From the NCBI GenBank assembly GCA_937913075.1, contig CALEPU010000055.1, positions 1 to 13,531 on the forward strand: a stretch of 13,531 nucleotides of DNA, written 5' to 3'. This document shows, piece after piece, positions 1-7,155 of this stretch. Each line of letters starts with the position of its first letter. The stretch's first letter is position 1. The notes under the pieces are model-generated. The model was not told the DNA's origin. It saw only the letters and a program-made list of their open reading frames with translations, and did not search any database. This stretch comes from an uncultured Clostridia bacterium (lineage in GTDB: Bacteria; Bacillota; Clostridia; Christensenellales; CAG-138). Position numbers and translations under genes: made by a program.

Positions 1-1
1 G

Positions 2-547
2 AGATCGGCTGCAATACATGCACGGAACTCTTTAACCGAAGAAGAACGGACCCTGAAGTCCGCAGAAATCTGCAGGATCATCTCTGAACTTCCGGAATAT
101 CGCAGTTCCACAAACATAATGATCTATAAGTGGACCCGCGGCGAAGTTAAACTTGATGAACTTGAAGAAGGCGGGGCATTTTATGATGCCCGCAAGGTAT
201 TCCTCTACCCTCTTTGCATAGACACCGGAAAAATGCTGGCGATCAGACCCGGCACAGATGAAGATGCCTGGGCACCTGGTGCCTTTGGGATTAAAGAACC
301 TGTAAAGGAAAAGGGACAGGTAGCCGCCCCTGAAGAGATAGATCTGATCATCTGCCCGCTCTCCGGTTTCGATGATAACCTGAACCGACTCGGTATGGGC
401 GGTGGATACTATGACCGGTTCCTGCCAATGTGCAGGAATGCCATAAAAACAGGAGTCGCCTTTGATGTTCAGCAGCTCCTGAAGGTTCCGGCTGGACCTT
501 TCGACATAAAAATGGATATGATCATAACCGAATCCGGGATTAAATGA
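2..547 (+). CDS. 5-formyltetrahydrofolate cyclo-ligase (5' end cut by window)
   Basis: Converts 5-formyl-THF to 5,10-methenyl-THF using ATP, in cytoplasmic one-carbon metabolism. The first in-frame ATG is at 119, but the reading frame is open from base 2. The upstream codons encode RSAAIHARNSLTEEE...SELPEYRSS, which matches the helical N-terminus of the family, so the true start lies just left of the window (perhaps about 10 residues missing). The diagnostic glycine-rich motif GMGGGYYDRF lies at about 390-420, preceded by a DLIICPLSGFD strand. The 181 visible residues fit a family of about 180-200 aa. It converges on the minus-strand gene at 572 with only 24 bases between the stops. Family assignment is firm. 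Confidence 0.9.
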   Translation, partial: RSAAIHARNSLTEEERTLKSAEICRIISELPEYRSSTNIMIYKWTRGEVKLDELEEGGAFYDARKVFLYPLCIDTGKMLAIRPGTDEDAWAPGAFGIKEPVKEKGQVAAPEEIDLIICPLSGFDDNLNRLGMGGGYYDRFLPMCRNAIKTGVAFDVQQLLKVPAGPFDIKMDMIITESGIK

Positions 548-576
548 GCCAAAGGGAACATCCCTTCTGACTCATT
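543..576. terminator. Hairpin between convergent genes, possible bidirectional terminator
   Basis: AATGAG (543-548) pairs with CTCATT (571-576) and AAGGGA (552-557) pairs with TCCCTT (561-566) around an ACA loop. The stem overlaps both stop codons. Neither side has a proper T-run, so termination efficiency is uncertain. Confidence 0.45.
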
Positions 577-1282
577 CCTTATTGTCTCTGCGCTTTCTGT
601 TTGTAAAGAAACCGATCACAGCAACCGCAAAAGCTGCAATCGCATCAATGATGATATCCTTCATGGTGTCCGTCAGAGCTGCGTGACCGCTGAGTACGGT
701 ACCGTCGGCGAGGGCATATTTTTGCATATTCAGTCCCAGTAGCCCATCGAAAGTGAATTCATAGATTTCCCATAGAGAACCGATCATCACGGAGAAGCAG
801 AATGAAAAGATTGCTACAAACAAAGGCGATAAATGTACGACGATCTTTTCATCGCGGTTGATGATTGTGATCAGCATATAACCGAACAAACCCGTCATTA
901 CGCTGCTGAACGCATGCAGGAACACATCCCAATGCGGTACCAGATAGTAGAAGGAACGTACCTCGCCGAGTATGATCGAACAGTACAGAAAAATCAGATA
1001 CAGAATGTACAGCAGCGTCGGGAGTTCAAATCTCAATCGCTTTTCAAGAATGGCGGGAATGTGGATCACGAACAATCCCAAGATGCATTCTACCAGCATC
1101 AGTGTATAATCAGCCTGAGAATGGTATCCGGCTGTATTGCTTGAGGTATCTCCGAAGATCATCAGTAGTACAATTGCGATAATCGGAACGATAAAGCTGA
1201 CCAATACGATAATATACAATATTTTTGAGAAACGCTTTCTTCTGCGCTCTTTATCAGCTTCGGATCTTTGTGGTTTGCCCAT
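572..1282 (-). CDS. YjdF/DUF2238-like integral membrane protein
   Basis: A 236-aa membrane protein with a basic, charged N-terminus (KERRRKR) and about five or six hydrophobic spans. Three motifs recall the YjdF (DUF2238) family: WDVFLHAFSSVMTGLFGY (about 120-137), GSLWEIYEF (about 168-176) and DTMKDIIIDAIAA (about 206-218). They place acidic and His residues inside or next to membrane segments. The molecular function of this family is unknown to me. The start at 1282 is supported by GGAGG about 8 bases upstream. It lies 13 bases after the stop of the nitroreductase-like gene on the same strand, so it is probably the last gene of a tetR-nitroreductase-yjdF operon. Family assignment is from motif memory and moderately secure. 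Confidence 0.7.
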   Translation of the reverse strand: MGKPQRSEADKERRRKRFSKILYIIVLVSFIVPIIAIVLLMIFGDTSSNTAGYHSQADYTLMLVECILGLFVIHIPAILEKRLRFELPTLLYILYLIFLYCSIILGEVRSFYYLVPHWDVFLHAFSSVMTGLFGYMLITIINRDEKIVVHLSPLFVAIFSFCFSVMIGSLWEIYEFTFDGLLGLNMQKYALADGTVLSGHAALTDTMKDIIIDAIAAFAVAVIGFFTNRKRRDNKE

Positions 1283-1295
1283 AAGTTATCCTCCG

Positions 1296-2147
1296 TTATC
1301 TCATGATCCATGAGAACAGATATTTCATTTGGTCGGGCGTGGTGATACCGGTATCTGACAGCACGGTAAATTCTCCGTCAAGCGACCTTTCCTGTGCCGC
1401 CATATGAAAATGGCAAGCGCCGATGCCGACGTCGAGTCTCGGTAGGTCGTAGCTGTACTTGCTTCTGGGATTCTCCATCCTATAGAAGTGAAAGTGATTG
1501 TCCTTCATTACAATCCGCCACGGCTGACGATTGGCGGCAGAGGGAGCGAGCCGCAGCATTTCCAAAGGAAATGCATATTCACCGGCATGCTCCTTTGATA
1601 GGGGCGTGCCGAATTCGTTTTCAAAAAACAGTTCACTCCATTCTCTGCGCTGATCCGATTTGCTTGCTTTCCTGAACACACGGTTGATGACGGTCTGTTT
1701 ATTCATCGGATAACCGATAGGACAAACGATTGGAAAGAGTTCATCGTCTTTTAAATCCAAAGCTTCGGTGAATTGCTCTCTGTTAAAGGTACCGGCGAGC
1801 CAGCAGGTGCCCAGCCCGATAGATGTCGCGGCAAGCACCAGCCTTTCAAAATGATACCCGACTGCTTCGGGAGCGTTTTCTGTATTTTTTACGGTAACGG
1901 CGAGAAATTCCTTTACTCCGCGGATCACACCGTAGGTGCCGAGCTTTTCCGTATCCGTTCCCTTTGCAACGGTCAGCAGACGGATTCTAATGGGAGCGGA
2001 AAACGGTTCAGATGACTCTGTCGTTTCAGTGATCTCGGCGATCCATTCCTTTATCCTCTCTCTGTCCCTGTCATTCAGCGTCCGGCTTTTATAGCTGCGG
2101 GCGCTCTTTCTTTCTCTTACAGTTTTTTCAATGTCGAATTTTATCAT
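1296..2147 (-). CDS. Nitroreductase family protein (TM1586-like)
   Basis: A 283-aa protein of the FMN-dependent nitroreductase superfamily. The N-terminal RERKSARSYK (about 11-20) resembles the FMN-phosphate-binding R-x-S-x-R signature. The first half contains GLGTCWLAG (about 111-119), and the second half has LAPSAANRQPW (about 200-210), the other classical nitroreductase motif. Having the AxSxxNxQPW motif late in the chain, with a two-part architecture of about 280 aa, matches the putative TM nitroreductase subgroup (TM1586-type). It probably acts as a cytoplasmic flavin-dependent reductase; the substrate is unknown. The start at 2147 follows GAGGAAGGTG. It is transcribed 18 bases downstream of the TetR-family gene, which suggests it is a target of that regulator. 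Confidence 0.8.
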   Translation of the reverse strand: MIKFDIEKTVRERKSARSYKSRTLNDRDRERIKEWIAEITETTESSEPFSAPIRIRLLTVAKGTDTEKLGTYGVIRGVKEFLAVTVKNTENAPEAVGYHFERLVLAATSIGLGTCWLAGTFNREQFTEALDLKDDELFPIVCPIGYPMNKQTVINRVFRKASKSDQRREWSELFFENEFGTPLSKEHAGEYAFPLEMLRLAPSAANRQPWRIVMKDNHFHFYRMENPRSKYSYDLPRLDVGIGACHFHMAAQERSLDGEFTVLSDTGITTPDQMKYLFSWIMR

Positions 2148-2165
2148 GGTGACACCTTCCTCGTT

Positions 2166-2711
2166 TTACTCAAAAGTTCGGTGGATTATCTGTTCGCAGA
2201 TTTCTCCCATTTCTTCGGGACTTTCCCTCATCCCGTTCCTGAACCAATCTGTCAGGACGCGGAGAAACGCGCCTTCTTTGGCGGAATTTTTGTAACGCCC
2301 CATCGGATTGGCGGAGGGAAAAACCGATTCCAGAATAAATATATTCCCAAATTGAAGATGCGCATCAAGATAAATGCGAAAGTAGTCGCTGTTCTCTTTG
2401 ATGGTTTTGAAGAAGATGATATACCACTCTTTTCTGTCGGTCCGGTACTGCTCGCTGCTGACAGAGGCTTTCAGCTCAGAGAGCAGGCTTTGACAGATGT
2501 CATCCACCAGTGACTCTTTCGTTTCATAATTGCGATAGAAGGCGGTACGGGATACGCCCGCGTACTTTGTAATCTCTGTGATGGATATTTTCTCAAAATC
2601 CTTTTTACCCATGAGCTTGATCATGGCAATCCGCAGGCACTCTCTGGTAACCTTGTTCGATTCCTCGTTAGATAGACGCAGGATCTCTCTTTTTTCCAAC
2701 TCTGTTTTCAT
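2166..2711 (-). CDS. TetR-family transcriptional regulator
   Basis: A 181-aa regulator. The helix-turn-helix is ISITEITKYAGVSRTAFYRNYETKESL (about 42-68 from the chosen start), a textbook TetR/AcrR N-terminal domain. The C-terminal ligand-binding half is divergent, as usual, so the inducer cannot be guessed. A longer ORF reaches 2744, but the ATG at 2709-2711 is preferred: it has GAGG about 7 bases upstream, and the 11 extra residues (LFCNAKTRCC) do not look like part of the fold. It is transcribed away from the HdeD operon across a 158-base intergenic region with several inverted repeats, a classic arrangement for a repressor controlling itself and its divergent neighbour. No convincing promoter for the tetR side could be assigned. 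A perfect TTGACA exists on the minus strand at 2749-2754, but no good -10 follows at the right distance. Confidence 0.9.
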   Translation of the reverse strand: MKTELEKREILRLSNEESNKVTRECLRIAMIKLMGKKDFEKISITEITKYAGVSRTAFYRNYETKESLVDDICQSLLSELKASVSSEQYRTDRKEWYIIFFKTIKENSDYFRIYLDAHLQFGNIFILESVFPSANPMGRYKNSAKEGAFLRVLTDWFRNGMRESPEEMGEICEQIIHRTFE

Positions 2712-2729
2712 ACAGCACCTCGTTTTGGC

Positions 2730-2742
2730 GTTACAAAATAAC
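2730..2742. promoter_or_regulatory. Candidate TetR operator (inverted repeat) in tetR leader
   Basis: GTTA-CAAAA-TAAC is a 13-bp inverted repeat just upstream of the tetR ribosome binding site. It shares GTTACAA with the repeat at 2803-2818 next to the divergent promoter, which is why I read both as possible binding sites for the same protein. Based on pattern only. Confidence 0.35.
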
Positions 2743-2771
2743 ATGATTTGTCAAGTCCGATGTTTGCCGTA

Positions 2772-2800
2772 TTGACACGGCTTTTAAAAGAATGTACAAT
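2772..2800 (+). promoter_or_regulatory. Sigma-A promoter for the HdeD-ferritin-esterase operon
   Basis: TTGACA (2772-2777), a 17-base spacer and TACAAT (2795-2800) give a near-consensus vegetative promoter on the plus strand. The predicted transcript would start near 2807, inside the inverted repeat at 2803-2818, so a bound regulator would block initiation. Confidence 0.75.
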
Positions 2801-2802
2801 TG

Positions 2803-2845
2803 ACTTGACGTTACAAGTGTAGCACCAAGAAACTCACTTGTCAAG
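2803..2845. promoter_or_regulatory. Inverted repeats at the transcription start, candidate operators
   Basis: ACTTG-ACGTTA-CAAGT at 2803-2818 is a perfect 5-bp-arm inverted repeat immediately after the -10 box. CTTG-T-CAAG at 2837-2845 is a second palindrome 18 bases on. Both, and the minus-strand sequence at 2749-2756, contain the core CTTGAC. The placement fits repression by the adjacent TetR-family protein; binding is inferred. Confidence 0.5.
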
Positions 2846-2869
2846 CAGAAATATTAGGAGGAACAGAGA

Positions 2870-3424
2870 ATGAAATTTATGAAAATTTGCAGCGTGATTA
2901 TCGGTATTCTCATGATCGCCGCGGGTATTTACTGTATCATCAATCCCGACGTTACCGGACTCGGTATTGGTTACGTTGTCGGCGTCAGCATGATTGTTGA
3001 CGCGTTTGGTCGTATCTACGCATGGTCTCAATTGAAAAAGACAGGTCAGACTGATGGTTGGTTGTTGGCAAGCGGTATTATTTCCCTCGTATTCGGCATC
3101 GCGCTGATTGCCGATGTTGCGGTTAAGCTGTATATGGATATGTTCATCGCGTATTTTGCTGCATGCTGGATTATGGTTCAGGCGATTATCACCATCATTC
3201 GCGCGCTAAGAATCCGCAAATTCCATAAGGCGCTCGACACCATGTATCTCGGCAAGCACTGGTGGGTCGGTCTGATTATGGGTATCCTGCTTGTCGCTGT
3301 CTCCGTGCTGTGCTTCATCCATCCCGGTATTGTGATTACGTCTATCGGTATCTTCATCGGACTGGGCATTATTGTCGCGGGCGCAAATATGCTTACACTG
3401 GTATTAACACCCTCAAAAAGATAA
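2870..3424 (+). CDS. HdeD/DUF308 family membrane protein
   Basis: A 184-aa, strongly hydrophobic protein with about six membrane spans arranged as repeated pairs. Recurrent motifs are G-I-L-M-I-A-A-G-I-Y (about 12-21), GIISLVFGIALI (about 69-80) and GILLVAVSVLCFIHPG (about 139-154). The 'small span, G-hairpin, NPD/HPG' pattern is typical of the short DUF308 repeats found in HdeD-like proteins. E. coli HdeD is linked to acid resistance at high density, but the biochemical role is not known and need not carry over. The start follows AGGAGG with about 7 bases of spacing. It is the first gene of the plus-strand operon behind the TetR-type operator region. Confidence 0.85.
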   Translation: MKFMKICSVIIGILMIAAGIYCIINPDVTGLGIGYVVGVSMIVDAFGRIYAWSQLKKTGQTDGWLLASGIISLVFGIALIADVAVKLYMDMFIAYFAACWIMVQAIITIIRALRIRKFHKALDTMYLGKHWWVGLIMGILLVAVSVLCFIHPGIVITSIGIFIGLGIIVAGANMLTLVLTPSKR

Positions 3425-3461
3425 TATATATACATTTAATTAAAAGAACGGAGGTAACAAA

Positions 3462-3749
3462 ATGGGAACTTAAAGACAGGTTAAAAACGCAATGCGTATG
3501 GATAAGGAGCTTCGCCCGATGCTGGTACGCTCTATGCTGCATGAGGTATTGATCGACCTTGACGGCGACGATATGCCAATAGCCGCCTTTTTCGGCAGAG
3601 CCGTTGAGGAAAGATTTATTAAACTCGGAGCGGCGATATATGCCCGCCTCGTTGCCGGAGAGCTCATTGCCAATGAGCTGATTAGCGCGTTTAAAGAATT
3701 TGAGAAGCAGGCGGAAGAAGAATACGCAAAGATTAAAGAGAATGACTAA
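3462..3749 (+). CDS. Small protein of unknown function; in-frame stop after codon 3
   Basis: The strong ribosome binding site GGAGG at 3451-3455 precedes ATG 3462, but that frame reads MGT-TAA (stop at 3471-3473). It then continues, still in the same frame, with RQVKNA into MRMDKELRPML..., stopping at 3749. The intact part is 85 aa from ATG 3492 (or 83 from ATG 3498), neither of which has a clear ribosome binding site. The protein is helical and charged, with a conserved-looking centre (AAFFGRAVEERFIKLGAAIYARLVAGELIANELISAF) and a Glu/Lys-rich coiled-coil-like tail. I do not recognise the family. It sits 18 bases before the ferritin-like gene, so it is co-transcribed. Either translation restarts after the mini-ORF, or a recent TAA mutation (or read error) has hit the N-terminus. 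The feature spans the likely ancestral frame; the uninterrupted CDS is 3492-3749. Confidence 0.6.
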
Positions 3750-3767
3750 TTTTATCAGGAGGTAATT

Positions 3768-4229
3768 ATGATGGATAATAAAGAAATGATCATTGCAGGA
3801 TTACAGGGAATTGTGACCGGGCTTTCACAGCAGGCTGATGGTCATGTCATACAGTCAAAGATATTTGCCGGTTTAGGCTTTACAAAGCTTGCCGATAAGT
3901 ATGCGGAGCATGCGACTGAGGAAAGAGGCTATGTAGATCAGTGTATCGACCGTATTCTTGATCTCGGCGGAGAAGTGAAAAACGAAGCCAAGGAAGCCGC
4001 CCCTACCTATAAAGATCCCATCGAATGGGTCAAATATGACCTTGAAGTTTCCAAGACCGGTTTAGCGGGCCTTGCCAAGCTGATTGAAGCAGCGGTAAAG
4101 GATCCCGTAACCTTTGAAATTCTGGTCGCTTACTACAAAGATGAAGAAGAGGATTTACACTGGGGAGAACAGCAGTTGGAGCTGATTGAGATGATTGGTA
4201 AGCAAAACTGGCTGATCAGGCAATTATAA
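3768..4229 (+). CDS. Bacterioferritin-like four-helix protein with altered metal site
   Basis: A 153-aa protein matching bacterioferritin in length and layout. The second helix reads KLADKYAEHATEERGYVDQCIDRILDLGG, comparable to the Bfr [22 protein letters not shown]. The C-terminus DEEEDLHWGEQQLELIEMIGKQNWL resembles [25 protein letters not shown]. Compared by eye with E. coli Bfr, ligands Glu51 and Glu127 are kept (E52, E126). Glu18 becomes L19, His54 becomes Y55 and His130 becomes D129; the haem ligand Met52 becomes R53. Canonical iron oxidation and haem binding are therefore doubtful. Two adjacent ATGs (3768, 3771) follow AGGAGG; either may be used. It lies between the 85-aa gene and the esterase, with a 12-base gap to the latter. 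It could be a Dps/ferritin-like stress protein or a structural shell without ferroxidase activity. Confidence 0.75.
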   Translation: MMDNKEMIIAGLQGIVTGLSQQADGHVIQSKIFAGLGFTKLADKYAEHATEERGYVDQCIDRILDLGGEVKNEAKEAAPTYKDPIEWVKYDLEVSKTGLAGLAKLIEAAVKDPVTFEILVAYYKDEEEDLHWGEQQLELIEMIGKQNWLIRQL

Positions 4230-4241
4230 TACGGAGGAAAT

Positions 4242-5708
4242 ATGGCTGAATACATTGTTTCAACCGCATACGGCTCTGTTCAGGGCGTAAAAGAAAATAA
4301 CTATGTCGCTTTTAAGGGAATCCCCTTTGCGAAGCCTCCTATCGGCGAACTGCGCTTCAAGCCGCCTGTTGAGCCCGAAGGCTGGGACGATGTTCGGGTA
4401 TGTGATAACTACGGCCCGATCGAGCCGCGTCCGGTCAATTCTATCGGAGGCGTTGTCGGCGGCGGTTCGGATAATCCCTGCTCTGAGGATTGCCTTTATC
4501 TGAATGTTTACACACCCGCTCCCGACGGCAAAAAGCGTCCGGTGCTGTTCAACATACACGGAGGCGCCTTCCAAACGGGCGATCATTCCCTTAACTCCGA
4601 TCCCGAGGGAACGACCGCTATGGATTGCATTCTGGTCACCGCCGGCTACCGTCTGGGGGTGCTGGGCTTTTTGCAGCTCGACCGTTATCTCGGCGAGGAA
4701 TATATCCAGTCCGGTAACTCCGGTATGCTTGACATCATCAAGGCGCTGGAATGGGTACATAAAAATATTGAAGCCTTTGGCGGTGATCCCGAAAGAGTCA
4801 CCGTCGCCGGGCAGTCCGCCGGGGCGAAAATGGTCAGCGCATTGCTTTGCAGCCATAAGGCCAAGGGCTTATTCTCAGCCGCTATGCTCGACAGCGGCGC
4901 TGCGAGCGCGATACGCGACCTGCACACGGCGCAGGAGATTGCGGAGAAATACGCCGTCGCCTATGATCTGACGAAGGAAAACGCAAAAGAAAAACTTCTT
5001 GACGCTCCCTGGGAAAAGCTGATGGAGTGCCAGGGCGTTCTGTTTGCAGGGCCGTCGCTGCAGAACCTCGGTCCCGTATTCGACGGCGTCAATTTTGATG
5101 GCAATGACGCGCTGGAGATTATCCGTTCCGGCAAAGCGAACTACGTCACCATCTTCGGCGGCTACAACCGCGACGAATATGCCAGCCTGATGGCGTATTA
5201 TCCTATGAAGAGCATCGACGACGTCGCGGGCTTCTTCGGCAGGAACACGCCGTATATTCTGGCGGTGCTTGAAAAGCATCATATCGCAGGAGACATGGAT
5301 CGGCTCGTTGCCATCATTTCCCGCTACTTCTACGGCTTCCCCTGCATCGATATGTTCGACGCGTTTGCCGAGGCGGATAAAGGCAACGCTATGTATCTTT
5401 ACCGTTTTGACTGGGACTGCGGCGGCAAGGGCGCCGGACACACCCTTTGTTCGGGGATCGCCACCGGCTGCACCGCCGTAATGGATCCGACCGTCACGAG
5501 CTACCCGAATTACGACGTGGTTTATCGGCAGACGGCAGCGATGTGGAACGCTTTTATCAAGACGCAGAACCCGAACGTGCCGGAACTGCCGGAATGGCCG
5601 AAATACGAGAAAGAGACCCGCCTGGCGATGTTTATCGACGTGGAAAGCCACGTTGCTGAGATCGAGCACACCGATCCGAATATCGGAACGCAGACGCTCA
5701 GACTGTAA
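4242..5708 (+). CDS. Type-B carboxylesterase (alpha/beta hydrolase)
   Basis: A 488-aa serine hydrolase of the COesterase (PF00135) family, the usual length. The N-terminal VAFKGIPFAKPPIGELRFKPP (about 22-42) and SEDCLYLNVYTP (about 81-92) are family signatures. HGGAF (106-110) gives the oxyanion hole. The nucleophile elbow is GQSAG with Ser192. The acid is probably Glu312 in NRDEY, and the catalytic His is H400 in GAGHT. No signal peptide is visible, so it is probably cytoplasmic. It would hydrolyse carboxylic esters; the substrate is unknown. ATG 4242 follows GGAGG with good spacing. Its place in a TetR-controlled operon with an efflux-type permease downstream fits handling of an ester-containing xenobiotic or metabolite, but this is inference. 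Confidence 0.92.
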   Translation: MAEYIVSTAYGSVQGVKENNYVAFKGIPFAKPPIGELRFKPPVEPEGWDDVRVCDNYGPIEPRPVNSIGGVVGGGSDNPCSEDCLYLNVYTPAPDGKKRPVLFNIHGGAFQTGDHSLNSDPEGTTAMDCILVTAGYRLGVLGFLQLDRYLGEEYIQSGNSGMLDIIKALEWVHKNIEAFGGDPERVTVAGQSAGAKMVSALLCSHKAKGLFSAAMLDSGAASAIRDLHTAQEIAEKYAVAYDLTKENAKEKLLDAPWEKLMECQGVLFAGPSLQNLGPVFDGVNFDGNDALEIIRSGKANYVTIFGGYNRDEYASLMAYYPMKSIDDVAGFFGRNTPYILAVLEKHHIAGDMDRLVAIISRYFYGFPCIDMFDAFAEADKGNAMYLYRFDWDCGGKGAGHTLCSGIATGCTAVMDPTVTSYPNYDVVYRQTAAMWNAFIKTQNPNVPELPEWPKYEKETRLAMFIDVESHVAEIEHTDPNIGTQTLRL

Positions 5709-5722
5709 ACGCGGGGTGCGAG

Positions 5723-6121
5723 ATGGACAAGAAACGCCTGCTTTATTACGAGGCGTTCATCGCGATCATCCTGTCCTTTATCGGCGGCATTTTCGATGTT
5801 TACTGCCTCTTTAACTTCAACATCTACGCGATGCTGCACACGGGAAACGTCATCAAGCTGGTCACAAGCCTGATCGACGGAGACTACACAGTATTTCTCG
5901 CCACGCTTTCTATCGTGCTGGCGTTTGCTGTGGGGATCTATCTGGCGAATGTGTATGGGCATCATCGGAAGGATAAAAGCAACAAAGGCTTGCTGTTTAT
6001 CAGTATCCTGCTCCTGCTGGCTGCTGCTTTTGCCGCTTGCCTGTATGATCGTTCTCATCACCCTTCCGGAACCAAAGGACGGGAAATCATAAGAGATTAT
6101 GCGCGCTTCGGGATGATTTAA
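5723..6121 (+). CDS. YoaK/DUF1275-family membrane protein, C-terminally truncated
   Basis: The first ~85 residues resemble the DUF1275 (YoaK) family: GGIFDVYCLF...MLHTGNVIKL (about 20-46) corresponds to the family's G-x-V-D-A-x-S and MTGN motif, followed by a hydrophobic LSIVLAFAVGIYLANV span. Intact members are about 200-240 aa; this frame stops at 132. From roughly residue 100 the sequence becomes unlike the family (CLYDRSHHPSGTKGRE). The +1 frame over the same DNA reads a more membrane-like LLLPLACMIVLITLPEPKDG before its own stop near 6090. This suggests a frameshift plus loss of the C-terminal half, so the gene is probably a remnant. It starts 14 bases after the esterase stop, with a weak ribosome binding site (GGGGTGCGAG). 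Confidence 0.6.
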   Translation: MDKKRLLYYEAFIAIILSFIGGIFDVYCLFNFNIYAMLHTGNVIKLVTSLIDGDYTVFLATLSIVLAFAVGIYLANVYGHHRKDKSNKGLLFISILLLLAAAFAACLYDRSHHPSGTKGREIIRDYARFGMI

Positions 6122-6136
6122 CTGCCCGAAGCGCAT
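6099..6136 (+). terminator. GC-rich hairpin at the end of the DUF1275 remnant
   Basis: ATGCGC-GC-TTCGGG (6099-6112, a 2-base bulge) pairs with CCCGAAGCGCAT (6125-6136). Only a short TCTAATT follows, so it may attenuate rather than end transcription before the AEC gene. It overlaps the stop codon at 6119-6121. Confidence 0.4.
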
Positions 6137-6171
6137 TCTAATTGAAAAAATACGAACCTGGAGGGATATTC

Positions 6172-7089
6172 ATGGAAACAACACTGATCCTTTTGCGGCA
6201 GGTTTTAATCATGTTTCTGCTTGCCGCCGTAGGATTTACCGCCTATCGCGCCGGGAAAATATCAAACGAGGGCGGTAAGACGATCGGAAATTTGCTGATC
6301 TATGTTTCACTGCCTGCCGTCATTGTCAAGGGTTTCCTGGTGGAGCGGACGACCGAGCGGATGATCGGGCTGCTCATCAGTATGGCAGCGGCGGCGGTCA
6401 TTCTCGCTGTGTGCGTTCTCGTCGCAAGACTTTGCTTCAAAAAGGATGCGATCGCATCCTTCGGCGCGGCGTTTTCCAATCCCGGCTTCTTCGGGATTCC
6501 TCTGATCACCGCCATTTTGAACGACGGCGCCGTCTTTTATATCGCGCCGTTCATCGCGTTCCTGAATCTGCTCCAATGGTCCTACGGCGTATCCCTGCTG
6601 ACCGGCAAAAAGACGGGACTGAACGCAAAACAGGTCCTCACGGCGCCGTTTATGATCGCCATCGCCGTGGGGCTTATCCTGTTTTTTACGGGGCTCTCGC
6701 TGCCCTCCGTCCTCACAAAGACTTTGGACTTCTGCGCCGGTCTGAACACACCTCTTGCCATGTTCGCAGTCGGCGTGTATCTTGCGCAATGCAGTTTTCT
6801 GAAGATGCTGAAACGCGGCAAGCTATACGCCGTCTCTGCCGTTCGGCTCGTTCTTATTCCGCTTATCGTGTTGGCTCTGCTGACGGTAATACCCGGAATA
6901 GGCAACGATATCCGCTACGGCATGCTGATCTCCGCCGCCTGTCCTGTGGGCTCCAACCTTGCGGTGTATGCTCGTCTTCATGATAAAGACTATACCTACG
7001 CCGTAGAGACGGTGGCGGCATCGACCTTGTTCTGCGTTGTAACGATCCCGCTTTTGGTTCAGCTCGCGGGAATTTTGTGGAGTATGTGA
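6172..7089 (+). CDS. AEC-family (auxin efflux carrier-like) permease
   Basis: A 305-aa membrane transporter with about ten spans, the standard size for the AEC family (PF03547). Typical features are an N-terminal FLLAAVGFTAYRAGKIS, followed by GKTIGNLLIYVSLPAVIVKGF with conserved Pro in the fourth helix region, FSNPGFFGIPLI (about 103-114), and a mirrored second half with LNTPLAMFAVGVYLA and SAACPVGSNLAVYA. Bacterial members export or take up organic acids such as malate; the substrate here cannot be told. An upstream in-frame ATG at 6142 exists, but ATG 6172 is chosen because GGAGGG sits about 8 bases before it. It is the last gene of the operon, ending at the strong terminator at 7116. Confidence 0.88.
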   Translation: METTLILLRQVLIMFLLAAVGFTAYRAGKISNEGGKTIGNLLIYVSLPAVIVKGFLVERTTERMIGLLISMAAAAVILAVCVLVARLCFKKDAIASFGAAFSNPGFFGIPLITAILNDGAVFYIAPFIAFLNLLQWSYGVSLLTGKKTGLNAKQVLTAPFMIAIAVGLILFFTGLSLPSVLTKTLDFCAGLNTPLAMFAVGVYLAQCSFLKMLKRGKLYAVSAVRLVLIPLIVLALLTVIPGIGNDIRYGMLISAACPVGSNLAVYARLHDKDYTYAVETVAASTLFCVVTIPLLVQLAGILWSM

Positions 7090-7115
7090 TAATTTTTGGG
7101 AGCTTTATACCGAGC

Positions 7116-7155
7116 AGTATGGCGTGAGAGGCTGTTCTCCCGCCATACTTTTTTT
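7116..7155 (+). terminator. Strong intrinsic terminator
   Basis: AGTATGGCG (7116-7124) pairs with CGCCATACT (7141-7149), with GAGA/TCTC continuing the stem after one mismatch. It is followed directly by a run of seven T (7149-7155). It works for the plus-strand operon; the reverse direction lacks a T-run, so it is not an obvious terminator for tgt, whose stop lies at 7158-7160. Confidence 0.9.

Noticed and set aside
833..1144. Plus-strand 103-codon ORF within the YjdF-like gene
   Set aside because: Gln/His-rich composition expected from the complement of a membrane-protein gene; no RBS.
2749..2754. Minus-strand TTGACA as the tetR -35 box
   Set aside because: No acceptable -10 hexamer occurs 16-18 bases downstream; the hexamer is better explained as part of the repeated CTTGAC operator-like core.
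4875..5669. A 264-codon ORF on the minus strand
   Set aside because: Antisense to the carboxylesterase, which has a full catalytic triad; its composition (VAGNDG, RHRQ, many His/Arg) is that of a shadow frame.
6307..6789. Overlapping minus-strand and +2 ORFs across the permease (e.g. 6411-6983 plus)
   Set aside because: Charged low-complexity shadows of the AEC gene; no RBS or family motif.
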